Shown here piece by piece: positions 1 through 11,348 of a stretch of DNA of 64,000 nt. The notes below the pieces were generated by a model. That model searched no databases and had not been told where the DNA came from. It saw nothing but the letters and a program-made list of their open reading frames with translations. Where the stretch lies: NCBI GenBank assembly GCA_002335605.1, contig BEDY01000003.1:744001-808000 (forward strand). Direction: 5' to 3'. The DNA is from Prillingera fragicola (taxonomy: Eukaryota; Basidiomycota; Tremellomycetes; Trichosporonales; Trichosporonaceae). The position numbers and the translations under genes were made by a program. The stretch's first letter is position 1, and each line of letters begins with the position of its first letter.

Positions 1-2153
1 TCCATGGACCCCAAGCCCACACTCGTGTAGTGTATCTCGGAGGAGCCGCTCGATGCCATCCCACGTCGACGCTCACGACGTTTGTCTCTCCGATTCTGGA
101 TAGGGCTCTAACGTCGCTGTACACGACCATGTACCTTTGTCAGACACACTGCCCTCACTCTGAACGCCAATAGCCAAAGACAGCAGCAGCCACAACCACG
201 AGCCACACACACGACATTGCAGCCAGTCCAATTGCCATCGGAAGCCTGGGACAAACAGGCACCTTCGGCGTTTGCCGCAGCAATCCTCCTCCCCTTGCTT
301 TGTGGAGAACAAGCTTGTCAGCAGAGTGCGCAGAAGAGTGCGCAGCAGAGTGCGTGGGGATGGTCAGGCTCAGAACTGGGCATGGGGGGCACGAAGCACG
401 CACGTCAAGAGACGGGGACCTTTGTCGCCGCTGCCGACATTGTCTGTAACCTCTAAACGCACCACTGGCCGCCGTGCTCGGACTGCTGCAGTTGCTGCCA
501 TGAGCGACCACAGTCATCTGCAGAGAAGAGAAGACGACCCCCGCGCAACTCGGAGCAAACCAACGACGGCACACGCCGCACAGTCACTAGCGTTAACCAT
601 GAGCCATGCCATGACGATCTTCAAGTGGCCGTCGCACTGCGATGAGTCTGGGCCGCGGAGAAAAAGGTGCAAATTAAGGTTACCCAGAGGGCCAAAGGAA
701 GCCATGGTACCTTCCTATGATGAGATGGGTATGACTTGCAGCAATGGACTGCGAGACCGCATCCCTGGGTCAAGAGTGCCTGTGCCGTAAAGCGTACTCC
801 GGGTGCATTGGATAAATGAAACGGCTAGCCCCGTCTTGACCTGGACGCAGCAACGGTTCTGGGTCGAGAAATCGAGAGCGGCTCCGCGTCAGGCGTGCGT
901 TCGTGGGCAGAGTTGCGCTGTTAATGGACAGGTTTCGAGGTTTGGGGCGGAACGACGTCTAGCCGCTAGACTGGCCAGACGTCGCAGCCTGTCGAGTGTC
1001 ATGAATGTGGCACGGCTCTGTGTCCATTGCCTCACCCCGCTCCCCAACACCCAACACTGGCAGCGTCATCCCACAGCCGTGGCAGGGCTTCTATCAAGAG
1101 ACCTGCTCGTGCACACCCGAGAGACACTCGGGTGCCCACATGCCGCAAACGCGGAACCCCGGAAACCTCCACAAGCGAGCACCTACCACCATACCATTCA
1201 ACAAGCACGCGCACCAGCTAGTAACGCAGCAGCCATATGCTTATCACAACCATAGAGGGATGTGGCACAAGTGGAGCCTCCCGCGTCACGGCGAGCACCC
1301 CGCACTCCCGCGATAATCTCACAGCTCAAGGGCTCGGCATTCGGCACGCACGTACACCGTAGCAAGCCCTGGGCACGCACTCTTCTGCGACCTGGTGGCG
1401 CAGAACAACACCCACGACTCAGTGGGCGGTCGTCGTTGGCCGTCTGGTCCCGACAGCTGCGGCACAGGCCAGGGTTGCGCTTACATGGAGCTGGGCGGCG
1501 TCGTGTGTCGTTCTAGTCGCTATTCGGAGGAGCACGAGCGAGCGCCACGGCACGGCGTGGACGTTCTTTAGTTTTCTATTGTTGCGAGCTAGAAATCCAT
1601 TGAATGCATTTCGTGGGGCTAGTCCACTCTACAGCAAGCGTGCTTCCGACGCGCGTACGCTGCGCGGGGTATACCGTGGGTCAATGCTGCACGGGGGGAT
1701 GGTAGAGCTATGATACATAGGATACAAGGACGAGCTCGTGAATAGGTGTGTCGTCTCTGCGTGTGTATATGGATTGTATGCGTGTGTCCGTGTTCTGTGA
1801 AATGTCGCTGCGGCGTATCGTTGCAGCCTGTGTGTGGTGCGGTACATCTTGTGGTCGTGGCGAGGTGCCGGAGTCCGTCTGCCCGTCGTTGGCGTTGCAT
1901 GGTCCGTCCTTCTCGTCATCACCGCGTCAAAGCCATAGTCCAGGCTAGGAAGCCGGTTCGACGCAGACGCGCAGGCGGCCACCACTGTCGGTGGCCCAGC
2001 GGTCGGCGCGCCGATTTTTAGTGTAGTGTCGTAGAATGCAAGAATGCAAATGTCCCTCTCCTTCTCTCGTCCTTGTCGTCGCGCCAGCTGGACGGGGTAG
2101 TCGCATGACCTCCATTGCCGAGTCTAAAGCTGGCAACTTGCAGTAGCGAGCAG
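1..2153. other. Intergenic, no supported gene
   Basis: No open frame here has family similarity, splice-linked exons or the codon pattern of the real genes; candidate frames on both strands are short and overlap each other. The right part, roughly 1600-2153, lies just downstream of the stop codon of the minus-strand Myb/SANT-like gene and probably holds its 3' untranslated region and polyadenylation site. This is inference from position only. Confidence 0.5.
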
Positions 2154-3066
2154 CTACTGATGCTGCCGCCGCTTCCAGACGTCGTCGAGCCAGTGGCGCG
2201 TCAATCCCCGCTTATGCAGGGCGAGATACGTGTCGACGCTGCTGATGCTGTCCTCAAACTGGCGCAGGGCAGCGAGCGCAACGTCGTCCGGAAGGCCCTC
2301 GTAGTCTTGCAACTTGAGCACGGCGTCGGTCCGTCGTTGCGACTCGGACAGCTCGGGCGGCGGGGCCGTCTCAGTCACGCCGCTGGGGACGGGGGAAGGA
2401 GACGAGCCGACGCCGACAATGCCTAAGGCCGACTGCTGTGCTGGAGGAAGTGGCGCAATGGTGCCCGCCCACAAGGGCGAATCGGCGAGCACGGCGTCGG
2501 GGCGATCGAGCGGGGTAGTCACCGTGGTTGTCCGTGCGCCGGGGGTACGCACTCGTGCGAGCTTGTGCTGCCCGTGCTGGGGAGTCGAGTGCGGGGTCGA
2601 GTGCTTTTGGGTGGCTGCCGCTGAAGTGGTTTGAGCGTGCGCTTGGCTTCCGCCCGATATGGCGCGCGAGTGACTGCTGCCACCGGATGTGCCACGCATG
2701 TGGCCGTGGAGGTGGTGCTCGTCGCCGTGGTTGACACGGACGTGCTGGTGCGCGTGCAAGTGTGTGTGAGAAGGCTGGGCGGGGGTAGAGGTGGCGCCAG
2801 GCTGCTGGGGCTCTTGCACGCCGGCGAGGACACGGGCTGCGTCAGGAAGCGACTGGTACGGTGCGGGTGACGGAAGGGCGGGGTCAATAGCAAACTGGGG
2901 CGAGTGCTGGGGGTGTTGCTGGTGATGTGCGTGGGGGTGCGGGTGGTATGGGGTGGTGTAGGGATGCTGGGCGGGGGTGTGGATAGCATGAGGGTGGGGG
3001 ACAGCGCGAGGAGCAGCAGGGGTCTGCGGCTGCGCTTGTTGCGCTTGCTGCTGCTGAGCCTGCTGC

Positions 3067-3098
<32 letters not shown>

Positions 3099-4470
3099 CG
3101 GTGGAGGTTGTGGTTGGGGGTGAGGGGGAGGATGTGCTTGAGGCTGTTGTGTAGTGTAAGGCTGGTGAGGCTGCGGGTACTGCTGCTGTTGCTGCTGGCC
3201 CGGGTGGGGCATCTGGCGAGTGTCCATTGTCATCTGATACAGTGACTGAGGCGGGTGAGAGTTGGCCGGCGTGCTGGTCAGATGCATGGACCTCCGCTGT
3301 GAGTTGGAACGGTGTCGTTTGGGTGAGTGACCTGACATGGGAGTCATGAGCTGAGCCGGGTCGTACTGCTGCAGCCGTTTAGTGGTCTGCGGCATTGTAA
3401 ACGAACGCTACATGGGTCAGCCTCACGAACACACGTCTATGCACTCACGTCAAGCGTAAACGAAGCCTCGACGCTCTCGACGCTGTCGTCGCCGTCTGGC
3501 CACGTAAATGACTGTTCTGACGCTAGCGTGAGCCCCGGCTGGAGCCCGTTGGCGTTACCAGCAGGCACGTTCCCTAGCACACGAGCCCGCTCGTGTCCGC
3601 CGTGACCGCCGTGGCCGTCGACGACCATCTGCTGCGCTGCTGCATGTGCGGCCTGCAGCCCGGCGGCGGTGGCAGCGTTGTGGCCGGTCGGGGTGAGATT
3701 GAGTGAGACGATCCCAGACGAGTCTGACGTTAACGAATTCGAGGACATGCGCGGCTTGTTCATGCGCGGGCGGGGTGCACCGTTGGCGCCATTGGCTCCG
3801 TTACCATTTGCATGGGCTGCGCTGCTGCTCGTTGTTGTCCGGAGCTGGTCGCTGGGACAGAGAATCGACAGTTGATCAAAGTTGGGCAGGTGGATCTTTC
3901 GGTGCTTTTTAGCTTCAAGGACCTGTAACGTCAGCCGACTTGTTCGGGGTTCGCGATCAATCGTCGTGGCATGCACAGCGGTCTCTGCTGCACGTTGCAG
4001 ATGCAGGATGCATTCGGCGTCTGCGCACTACTCACCTGTTCGGCGGCCTCCCAGTCGCGTTCAGACGCACTGAGCCGGTGCTCTGCGCGGTCCCATGTGA
4101 AAGCCGGAAACCGTGCCAGCAACTCTTTGGCAAACTTGTAGTCCCGCTGCAACCTCTGCCAGCGACTCTTGCATGCGTCTGGCGTCTTGGCTCCTCCCAT
4201 GTACGTGTTGTTCTCGAGCAGGCGGCTGGCCTCGTCCCAGACCTCGGGCTTGAAGCCGTTATCGCTCGTCCTCCCACTCGAGCGGTGACGCATGAGCACT
4301 TCGATGAGAATGTTGGTGTCGAGGTCGGTCCAGTGGGCCGATTTTTTGCGGTCCTTGGCTAATGCAGACGGCGAGGGGGCAGAGCCCATGACCGAGCCCA
4401 TGCCTACGCCGCCGACACCAACCCCCCCGCCGACGCCCGCCGACGACACGGCCGGCGCGGCACTGGCCAT
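2154..4470 (-). CDS. Myb/SANT-like DNA-binding protein with polyQ tract
   Basis: This is a probable nuclear transcriptional regulator of 720 aa. Exons in transcription order are 4470-4036, 3922-3449 and 3407-2154; the introns are 113 and 41 nt and all junctions are phase 0. Residues about 42-165 match the Myb/SANT-like domain family (Myb_DNA-bind_3). They show the early Trp (KKSAHW), a DNGFKPEVW segment, ACKSRWQRLQRDYK and the FTWD motif, followed by the FDQL segment typical of the end of this domain. A Gly/Ala-rich N terminus precedes it. The long C-terminal exon is Pro/Gln/His-rich with a near-pure Gln run at about residues 399-420, then a short conserved-looking acidic/hydrophobic tail ending in VWKRRQHQ. 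The start ATG at 4470 opens the Gly-rich leader. The target genes are unknown. Domain call is firm, exon borders good. Confidence 0.85.
3020..3105 (-). repeat. CAG/CAA repeat coding polyglutamine
   Basis: On the plus strand this reads as repeated ctg/ttg triplets. On the coding strand it is mixed CAG and CAA codons giving a Gln run interrupted by Ala. The mixed codons should make it more stable than a pure CAG array. It is a low-complexity segment inside the third exon of the Myb/SANT-like gene. Confidence 0.85.
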
Positions 4471-4813
4471 GCGAAAGGTGGGCCGTGAATGTGTGGGGTG
4501 TGCCCCTTTTTGTGCTGCAGTGTGTGTGTGCCGAGTGTAGCCGTATGCGGGTTATGCTTATGTCGTCGACGAGACAGATGCGATGAGGAGAGATTGTTGT
4601 ATGCAGTCTATGCTGCAGGCATGTCGCCCGCCGATAGGAAAGGAGAGCAATGTACAATGTGGTGGACTAGTAGTTGGGAGCGACGGCAGTGCCAGCAGCA
4701 GCAGCAGCAGCCGGACCCAGACTGAATGCAATGACCAGTGGGTTTATGAGATGCGGGATCGAGGACCGGGGGTAGAAGAGGGCGGGTACCAGGGGAAGGG
4801 CAGGGGAGCAGGG

Positions 4814-4850
4814 AGCAGCAGCAGCAGCAGCAGCGGCAGCAGCAGCAACA
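4814..4850. repeat. AGC/CAG microsatellite
   Basis: An array of AGC triplets with a few substitutions (GGC and AAC units) upstream of the Myb/SANT-like gene. A shorter CAG array sits at 4697-4712. No long frame supports coding use here. Confidence 0.8.
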
Positions 4851-5316
4851 GTCGGGCTGCAAGGGTGCGCGCGCGACAAGAGCGCAGGTTGTCCAGGACA
4901 GCACAGGAGTCATTGTCAGGTCGTAACCCAGGGGTTTGGGATCTAGGACTGGCTGGTCATTTCGCCGAGCCCACTGCTACCGCTGTTCCCAAGTCATCCC
5001 AGCTCGAGCCAGCTGTGAGCCTAGAATCCCATAATCCCACACACATCCCACTGCCGCGCACAGCCGCTCACGCTCTGATAGACCTCGGCGCAATCGGCTC
5101 AATCAAGAGTGACATCTACTGCCGCTGCTGGCGTCACAAGTTGGCCGGATAAGGCCAGGGGGGTACGACGCTGAGCGGAGGCTGGTTCACATTCTCAACT
5201 GCGAACGCCGTGCACCTCCTCTATCTGGCCTAGACTTGGCGACCCAGCCGCTCACGCCAACGACAGTGGCCAGCGTGGTGGCTCTGACGTGCGTGAGGAC
5301 CGGAAACTTCATAGGC

Positions 5317-5327
5317 GGGGGGGGGGG
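5317..5327 (+). repeat. Poly-G homopolymer (11 nt)
   Basis: A run of eleven G residues followed by a G-rich stretch (GAGCGGGTGGGGG). It may form a G-quadruplex-like structure, and its length is prone to sequencing error. Confidence 0.8.
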
Positions 5328-6993
5328 AGCGGGTGGGGGACGCGTGAGGCGTGATCGCGTCAGCCAATGCCACTAGCGTCGTCCCATTCATGCACCACGC
5401 TGCCGTTTTCTCTGTCCGCTTTTTTCTCGTCTATTTAGGAGCGTTTGCATATCGCATGTCGCATCTCGGGCCCCCTTGTCTGATTCCCAGCGGATACCCC
5501 TACAAGCCCCCCCAAGTGACTGGCGAGGAAGCGATCTGCCGGGTTTAGCGACAGGTCCCGGGGAGCCGCCGAGACTAGCAAGAGCAGGGTTCAAGTCGTC
5601 GGTGGCTGCGCGGGCCGGGGTGGGGAGCAATGCATGCTGGGTGGGGGTTATTCACCAGGGAATGCTAGCGCTCATGCGAGCTGACCGGACATGGCCCCTC
5701 GGGCGTTGCCAGCTTGATGCACGCGCAGCAAAGGTTGTCGCTCAGCTGCCCGCGCTCGATCAAGGTTGGCAGAGAGGTACTGGCCAGTCACCGACGTGTC
5801 GGGCTGCCTAATGCGATCACTTGGCTCCACGGCCGCGCGAAACGGAGCAAGGTGTTGCCGGTGGTTTCTCAGACAACTGATATGTATTTCCAGCTTCAGA
5901 AATGTAACGCTTGCCATGCCAGGTGAGTGCGAGGTGGCATGATGCGTTCAAGCGGATACATTGTGCAGGACCCCGGGGTTCTTCCCACCAGTCGAGGTGG
6001 ATCAGTGGGCAGCAAGTGGAGCAACATTCCCTGCCAAGGCGAGCAACAGCAACCAAGGCGGCGTTCGACTAACAGCGCTGCTAGCAGCTGCTGGCCATTG
6101 TCGGTGTCTTTGTCTCTTGTCGTCTTGCGTCATGTCATGCGATCACCTCGGTCGAGATCATGAAACGTCACACACGTGCACGGCGAGAGAGCCACCTTGA
6201 ACCTTGTCTGCAGAACATGTGTCGCAGCAAGAGTGCCGGGACGTCGAGGTTGAGCAGTAGGATTATTGCGAGATGAAGCAATCAGCGATCAGATGACGGC
6301 ACAACGACGAGCCAGCATTACAGGCATATGTTGCTTCCACCCAGGTTACACCCGCACTGCTCCAGATTGCATGACCAGGGCAGCATAGGGGCAGCAGAGC
6401 CCAGTCCCTGTTCAGTTCAATGCCAGCATGCCCTACAAACCCAACATTCCCTGCCCCGAAACGAGGCAGCGCACAGAATGCATCGGGCGGGCATGCTAGA
6501 ATGGCGGACAGTGTGGGAATCATACACGGTATCACTTGCAGAAGCCGAGCATCCGACACCGTCGCGCGCAATTGTCGAACCCACGCGTGTGCCAGCGCAA
6601 AGAATGGTAATAATAGAAGGGGCCGCGCATGCATGCCTCGCCTTTGCGGCCGCAGCAATCGCAGCAAGGTAGTCAGCAGAGAACAATAATCAATTGAGCC
6701 CATTGTCGTCTGCAGCGCGTGGCACCGTCAAGTGGCCCCCGAAACTGCGCCATGAGACAATGTTCCATTCGCCAATGAGCCCATATCTCTGCAACGTCAT
6801 GAGGGACGCAGGGAGCGCTTAGTGACATTCCAGAGCCCAAAAGGCCAGAATCTCTGCATCCTGTCGAGCTCAGAGCAGCCAGAGTCGGAACGTCAGCGTT
6901 CCTGCTCCCCTTGCCCTTGCACCAGTGCCCTGCACCTGTTATCGAGATCCCCGGTGTCTCGTCAGCGGCACAGTCTGCGACAACGTCGCCGAG

Positions 6994-7039
6994 CCGACCG
7001 AGCTCCCGCCCGACCGACGCCGAGCGGGAGCTCGGTCGG
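6994..7039. repeat. Perfect 16-bp inverted repeat (hairpin)
   Basis: The left arm at 6994-7009 is ccgaccgagctcccgc and the right arm at 7024-7039 is its exact reverse complement. The two are separated by a 14-nt spacer that itself repeats ccgaccg. The stem would have 16 uninterrupted, mostly G-C pairs. It lies in intergenic DNA about 1 kb upstream of the small gene at 8012 and is not flanked by anything resembling a terminator or transposon end. Confidence 0.9.
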
Positions 7040-8011
7040 GTTTCGTGGGAGTGAGTATGTACGCCGCGTTGCAGCGCGGAAACCATTCGGAATCTGGTAT
7101 AGACGTGGGCGCGGCCGGTCGTCGAGACAGCTTCGTCCCTCGTTGCGTCAAGCTTTGGGTTTCCAGTCAGACACCGGGTGGTGCAGACACGGACAGCGTT
7201 GGCTCGCTGTCTGCGACGCCGGGGTTGCGACAGCCCCGTGCCGTGGAATGACCTCATGTCTGCGACGATGGCACGCGGCGGCCTCGGCCTCGTGTCGCCG
7301 TGAGCCCACTTGTGCCGGGATGGATCACATTGGTGCAGATTGGCGCTGGGGGTTGCGATAGCGGCGGTGTGGCGCTGCTGCTAATCTCTTGAGCTCTCTT
7401 CTCACTTGTGTTATTACATCAGCCGCATAGTTGGCGTGGCTGGCAGGCAGCTTGCACATTGAGCCACTTGTTGCGCGTCGCAGGTCTCGTCAACGCGCTG
7501 CTGAGGTGCTTCGCGGCAGATCACAGCTACCAATGAGCACTAGCTGGCAGGACCATTGGGTGACCAGGAAGGAGGTGTAACCGCCGTGTGGAGGCATGAG
7601 ATTGAAGGCAGTCCTTGCTAGGGAGGGCTGCTGCCGCTCGATTCCAAAAGGAGTGCCCAGCTTACCAGTGTCAAGTAGAAGTCCAGATTGTACAACAAGT
7701 ACTGCTTACACTTGGACTTGGGGGCACTGATCTTTGTGGCAGGGGACGCCATTTCCCTCCTTCCCTCTACGCCACAGTCTCGGTACTGAGAGCATTGCAG
7801 CCAGTGAACCAGACAGCCGAACCGTCACTCTCCCTGTATATGCTTCTCCACAGTCCGCTCCGCCTCCTCGGCGTGCTCGGCGCCATCAATACCACGGTCC
7901 GAGCCACCACTCCAGAATACTCCCGCTCGCCTCCACTTTTCTGATCGCGTCAACCTCGAACATCAACATCGACCTCCTGTCGCTCTCCGTGCCAACCAAC
8001 CTCATCTAACA

Positions 8012-8557
8012 ATGGTACGTCCAGCACCTCACACTACCCAGTGGCACAACGACGCAGCAACACTAACCCCCCAGCCGCCAAAACGCACCGACATCCACCA
8101 CCTAACCTTCCACCTCCTGCGCTCGACCATCCTCCTCTCCGTCCCGGAGTCAACGCAAGTCCCCCCCGCGATCCAAGCTGACGGCGCAGGACACCAGCCG
8201 AGCTGAAAACCCAGCTCGTCCCGGCCCTGGCCCCGCTCGTGGCCGCCGGCGCCGTCCCGGCCGTGTCGGCCGCAGACGACATCCAGGTGTGGGAGGACCG
8301 GGAGGCCGTGGAGGGATCGCTGGGGCCGGCGGGCGTGCGCGTCGTCGAGGGCGCGGAGAGTGTGGGGCGGAGGGGGTGGCCGCGCTGGAAGACTTGTTAT
8401 ATCTCGTGAGTCCAGCCGCGGTGGACGTGGCGTCTCGACTGTCGCCGAGGTTGGGTGCTGACGCTTTAGCCTGCGTGGTGCCGATGGCGAGTTTGGGCAG
8501 CCAGTGTACACTATCCCCGACCCCATGGACGGCGACGCCGAGGAGGAGGCTGCTTAG
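8012..8557 (+). CDS. Small conserved-looking protein of unknown function (126 aa)
   Basis: Exons 8012-8014, 8075-8148, 8190-8405 and 8470-8557 join in frame to 126 aa. The first exon is the ATG alone, cut by a GTACGT donor. The third junction joins CCGGA to G and gives the segment SVPETPAELKTQL. Introns are 60, 41 and 64 nt, and two of them carry a gctgac branch motif. The N-terminal half alternates hydrophobic strands with a helix-like LKTQL segment (TFHLLRSTILLSVPETPAEL), which faintly resembles a ubiquitin-like beta-grasp order. The C terminus is acidic (DGDAEEEAA). I do not recognise the family. Single-reading-frame coherence over four exons argues that it is real. It is convergent with the LysM gene, with 143 bp between stop codons. 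Confidence 0.65.
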
Positions 8558-8700
8558 ACTAGCTCTGGTCTCGCCCAGCGACCACTACGCTATACAAGCT
8601 AGACGGCGCTCATGTAGACTATGAAGAACATGTACATGCACCACAACCATCTATAGCTTCTTCTCTTCTGAACGACTCTATGCTCTTGCGAGATCTTTCC

Positions 8701-10380
8701 TCAGTCACGCTTCTTATCCCCGCGGCTCTTGACCCGCCGCACACCCGTCCCAACCATGCCCGGCGGCAACCACGGCCGCGCATCCATCTCGACCTGCTCG
8801 GCACCAAGGCTCCCTCGACTATCACTGCGCGCTTTCCCCTTCCCTCCGTCACCGGGGCTCGCCGTCCCCTCCCGTGAGACACGCGGGGGCGTCGCCAGAC
8901 TCGCGCGGGGGGACCACGCCGGCGGCGGCGGGGGCACGGCGAACAGCGCCGCGACGCGGTTGGCCAGCGTGGGGTTTGCCGGGGTCGGGTCGGGCGCGCG
9001 CGGTGGCCGCAGGCGGACGACGCGCTTGGACGCTCGCTCCCTCTCCGCGTCAGAGTCGTGGCCCGTGTCGCCGGCCGTGTAGGTCGGGCCTGCCTCCAGC
9101 GGGAGCGGGGCAAAGAGCGAGCTTGAGCGGGACCGGTTCTGGCGCGCAGCCTTGCGTTCGGCGCGGTCCGCTACGGACAGGGCGCGGACGGACGAGGCAG
9201 AGTGGGACAGGTCGGAATCGAGACTCGCGCGCGCCAAGGCTGATTCTGCCCGTTTGGCCCGCGGGAGAGTGCGGAGTTGGCTTGCTGGAAGCCGGATTAG
9301 GTCGAGGACGAAGGTATTTGTTGGTGGTGGTGACGGCGGGGAGGCGCCGAGGTCGACTACTGGCGCGTTGAGATCGACAACAGTGCGGGCCGAGGAAGAA
9401 GAGGAAGGGATGATTGCGCCAAGTTCGTCAAACGTCGGCATCGTGCCGATGGGTGTGCCGCTTGTGCCGCTGGGTGTGCGCGAGTGCGAGCCAGAGCCAG
9501 AGCCGGGCCGTCGCCGGGTGATCGTTACCTGGCCGGGTTTTGGACCGCGCACAATCGTGTCGCTGGAAGACGAGGGGCGGCAAGCGTCTAGGGGGACATA
9601 GAGCTGCTTGCGCAGGGAGACGGGGTCAGAGGGCCAGAGCTTGTTGGCTTTGCGGAGGGTCGCGAGCTGCGAGTCAGAACAAGTACACATAGGCCGTAGT
9701 GTACTTACGTCAATGCCATACCGCAACGCAATTCCGGGCAGCGACTCGTTCTTGCCAACCTGTGCGTCAGCGCCGCCTCACGCCGACGCCGCAAGACCCA
9801 CCTGGTGCACAACAACCTCCACCTCCTCCCTCCTAAACATCTCCCCGCTCCCCCTCTCCGAGCTGGCCACACTGGCGGCACTGGCCGCCGAGCTCTGGCT
9901 CTCGGCGAGCTCCCGCGCCGCCTCGCTCGTGACACGCTTCAGCGCCGGCCGGCTAACGTCCGACACATCAGTGTCCGCCAGGCTCAACGAGTCGAGCGCA
10001 ACTCCTCCAGGCGACAGCGGAGTCCCGAGAGCGAGCTCATCAAGCGCAAGCGGGTGGGAAGGGCTGCGTGGGTTGCCGTTCGGCGGCGGCGTGACCCCCA
10101 ACATGGGCACGCGCCGCCTCGGTCCCGGGGAGCCTAGAGGCGACCCCAGAGGCGAGGCCGCTGCCGACGACGACGCCGACGAGTCGTGCAGGTGCAAGTG
10201 CGACTGGGCTAGGTGCGGCGCGATGTGTCGTGTCGGTTTCGGGGGGGTGTCGACGGACGACTTGAGCGTGGTCTTGGTGGAGCTCGCCTGCTGCTGCTCG
10301 GCAGCAAAGGCGTCTGCCCAAGGGTCGTCGAGGTCGTCGAGGTCTATCGCCGGCGTTTGGCGGGGCGAGGAGGCGACCAT
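8701..10380 (-). CDS. LysM-domain protein without signal peptide
   Basis: Exons in transcription order are 10380-9802, 9759-9709 and 9666-8701, giving 531 aa. The introns are 42 nt each, and the domain is split across all three exons. The LysM motif occupies about residues 186-240. It reads VVVHQ, then VGKNESLPGIALRYGID, then LATLRKANKLW and ends QLYVPL, the usual order of a single LysM. There is no signal peptide, and the rest is Ser/Pro/Arg-rich and likely disordered. This resembles the eukaryotic intracellular LysM proteins (LYSMD type) rather than secreted chitin-binding effectors. The start is uncertain. The same frame is open to an ATG at 10545, which would add 55 residues of His/Pro-rich sequence; I prefer 10380 (MVASSPRQ). 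The gene diverges from the UBE2S-like gene. The function of this LysM class is poorly known. Confidence 0.8.
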
Positions 10381-11348
10381 TCGGCCTCGGTCTGCATGTG
10401 ATGGTGTTGTGGGTGGATGGTGGAGGTTGTGGTGGATGCGTGGATTACGAGTGTCGTCATGTGGCAGCACGCGGCCAGGGGCTTGGCACCATGGTACTGT
10501 GGTGGGGTGAGAGTCAGAGTGGATGAGAGACTCGGTGTCATGCATGCATCTTGAGAGGTGTGCTATCTACATAACTATCTAATTCATGAAAGGTGCAAGC
10601 CCCAGTGGTGTGCTCGGCGTCGGGTGAGATGCACAACTCTAATGGTGCGCAGCTGTTCACAGCCGGCAGCATGCTTGCTCTCGTCGGCCAAGTCACACAC
10701 ACTGCGCCGAGTGCTAAGCTTGACGTGCAAGTAGTGCGAACGAGTAATCTCTATTCTAGTGAGCAGAGTGCCAGACGACATCCCTGCTACAGCCAGTCAT
10801 CAGTATCCTAGAACAGCAAGCCCACACATTGCCCAACAGCGTGTTATGCCTGATCCACGCCTGCAACCTTCATCAGCTGCTCTGGTAGTGCTCCGTCGGG
10901 GTAGACAAGCCAATACAACAGCCAGCTTGAACCCAATTCGGTGTGTTCGCTGACTTTGCGTTTCTTACAGACAATGTTCAACAGTAGTAGTCAAAGACGA
11001 CAGATGCGTGCACATGTCCACCTCGTCGGTGTGCCTGGCCAGCCACCACAAGACTCCCAACGAGCAGCTCATGCGGTTGTTACAAGGGTTCCAGTGAGCG
11101 CACTGTATGTCAAAGAGCATCAGCATATGCATACAAGGTCGCTGTCCAGGCTCTGATCTCGCTGTGCATGATGTGATGCATACAATAGAGGTCCAAGTGC
11201 GACCCAAATGGTACATAACAAATGGGTACGACTACAAAATGCTCCCGTCATTGTTGTGAAGCGAAGAGTGTCAACATTACCTCTGGGTTACGACATCCCT
11301 CTTTGTCTCCCCTTCCCACATTCACTCTTCACTTGTACATCTCTTGTC
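10381..11348. other. Divergent intergenic region, about 1 kb
   Basis: Shared 5' region of the minus-strand LysM gene and the plus-strand UBE2S-like gene. Small open frames in it have no recognisable content. A pyrimidine-rich tract at about 11290-11345 immediately precedes the UBE2S start, as is usual for these genes. No specific operator was identified. Confidence 0.5.

Larger units (their letters stand above)
4471..8011. other. Gene-poor 3.5 kb between divergent genes
   Basis: This stretch separates the minus-strand Myb/SANT-like gene from the plus-strand small protein at 8012. It holds several CAG-type microsatellites (4697-4712 and 4814-4850), an 11-nt G run at 5317-5327 and a perfect inverted repeat at 6994-7039. 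Open frames of 80-194 codons occur on both strands, but they overlap one another and none shows a family motif or clean splice links. The segment next to 8011 is pyrimidine-rich and is probably the promoter and leader of the small gene. The stretch may also contain a long regulatory region of the Myb/SANT gene or an undetected non-coding RNA. Confidence 0.4.

Noticed and set aside
1950..1980. Possible tRNA T-arm (ggttcgacg)
   Set aside because: Flanking sequence cannot form the T stem, and no A box or acceptor stem is present upstream.
6673..7361. Overlapping 179-194 codon frames on both strands in the gene-poor block
   Set aside because: The two strands overlap each other, have atypical codon use and span the inverted repeat. 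No family motif.
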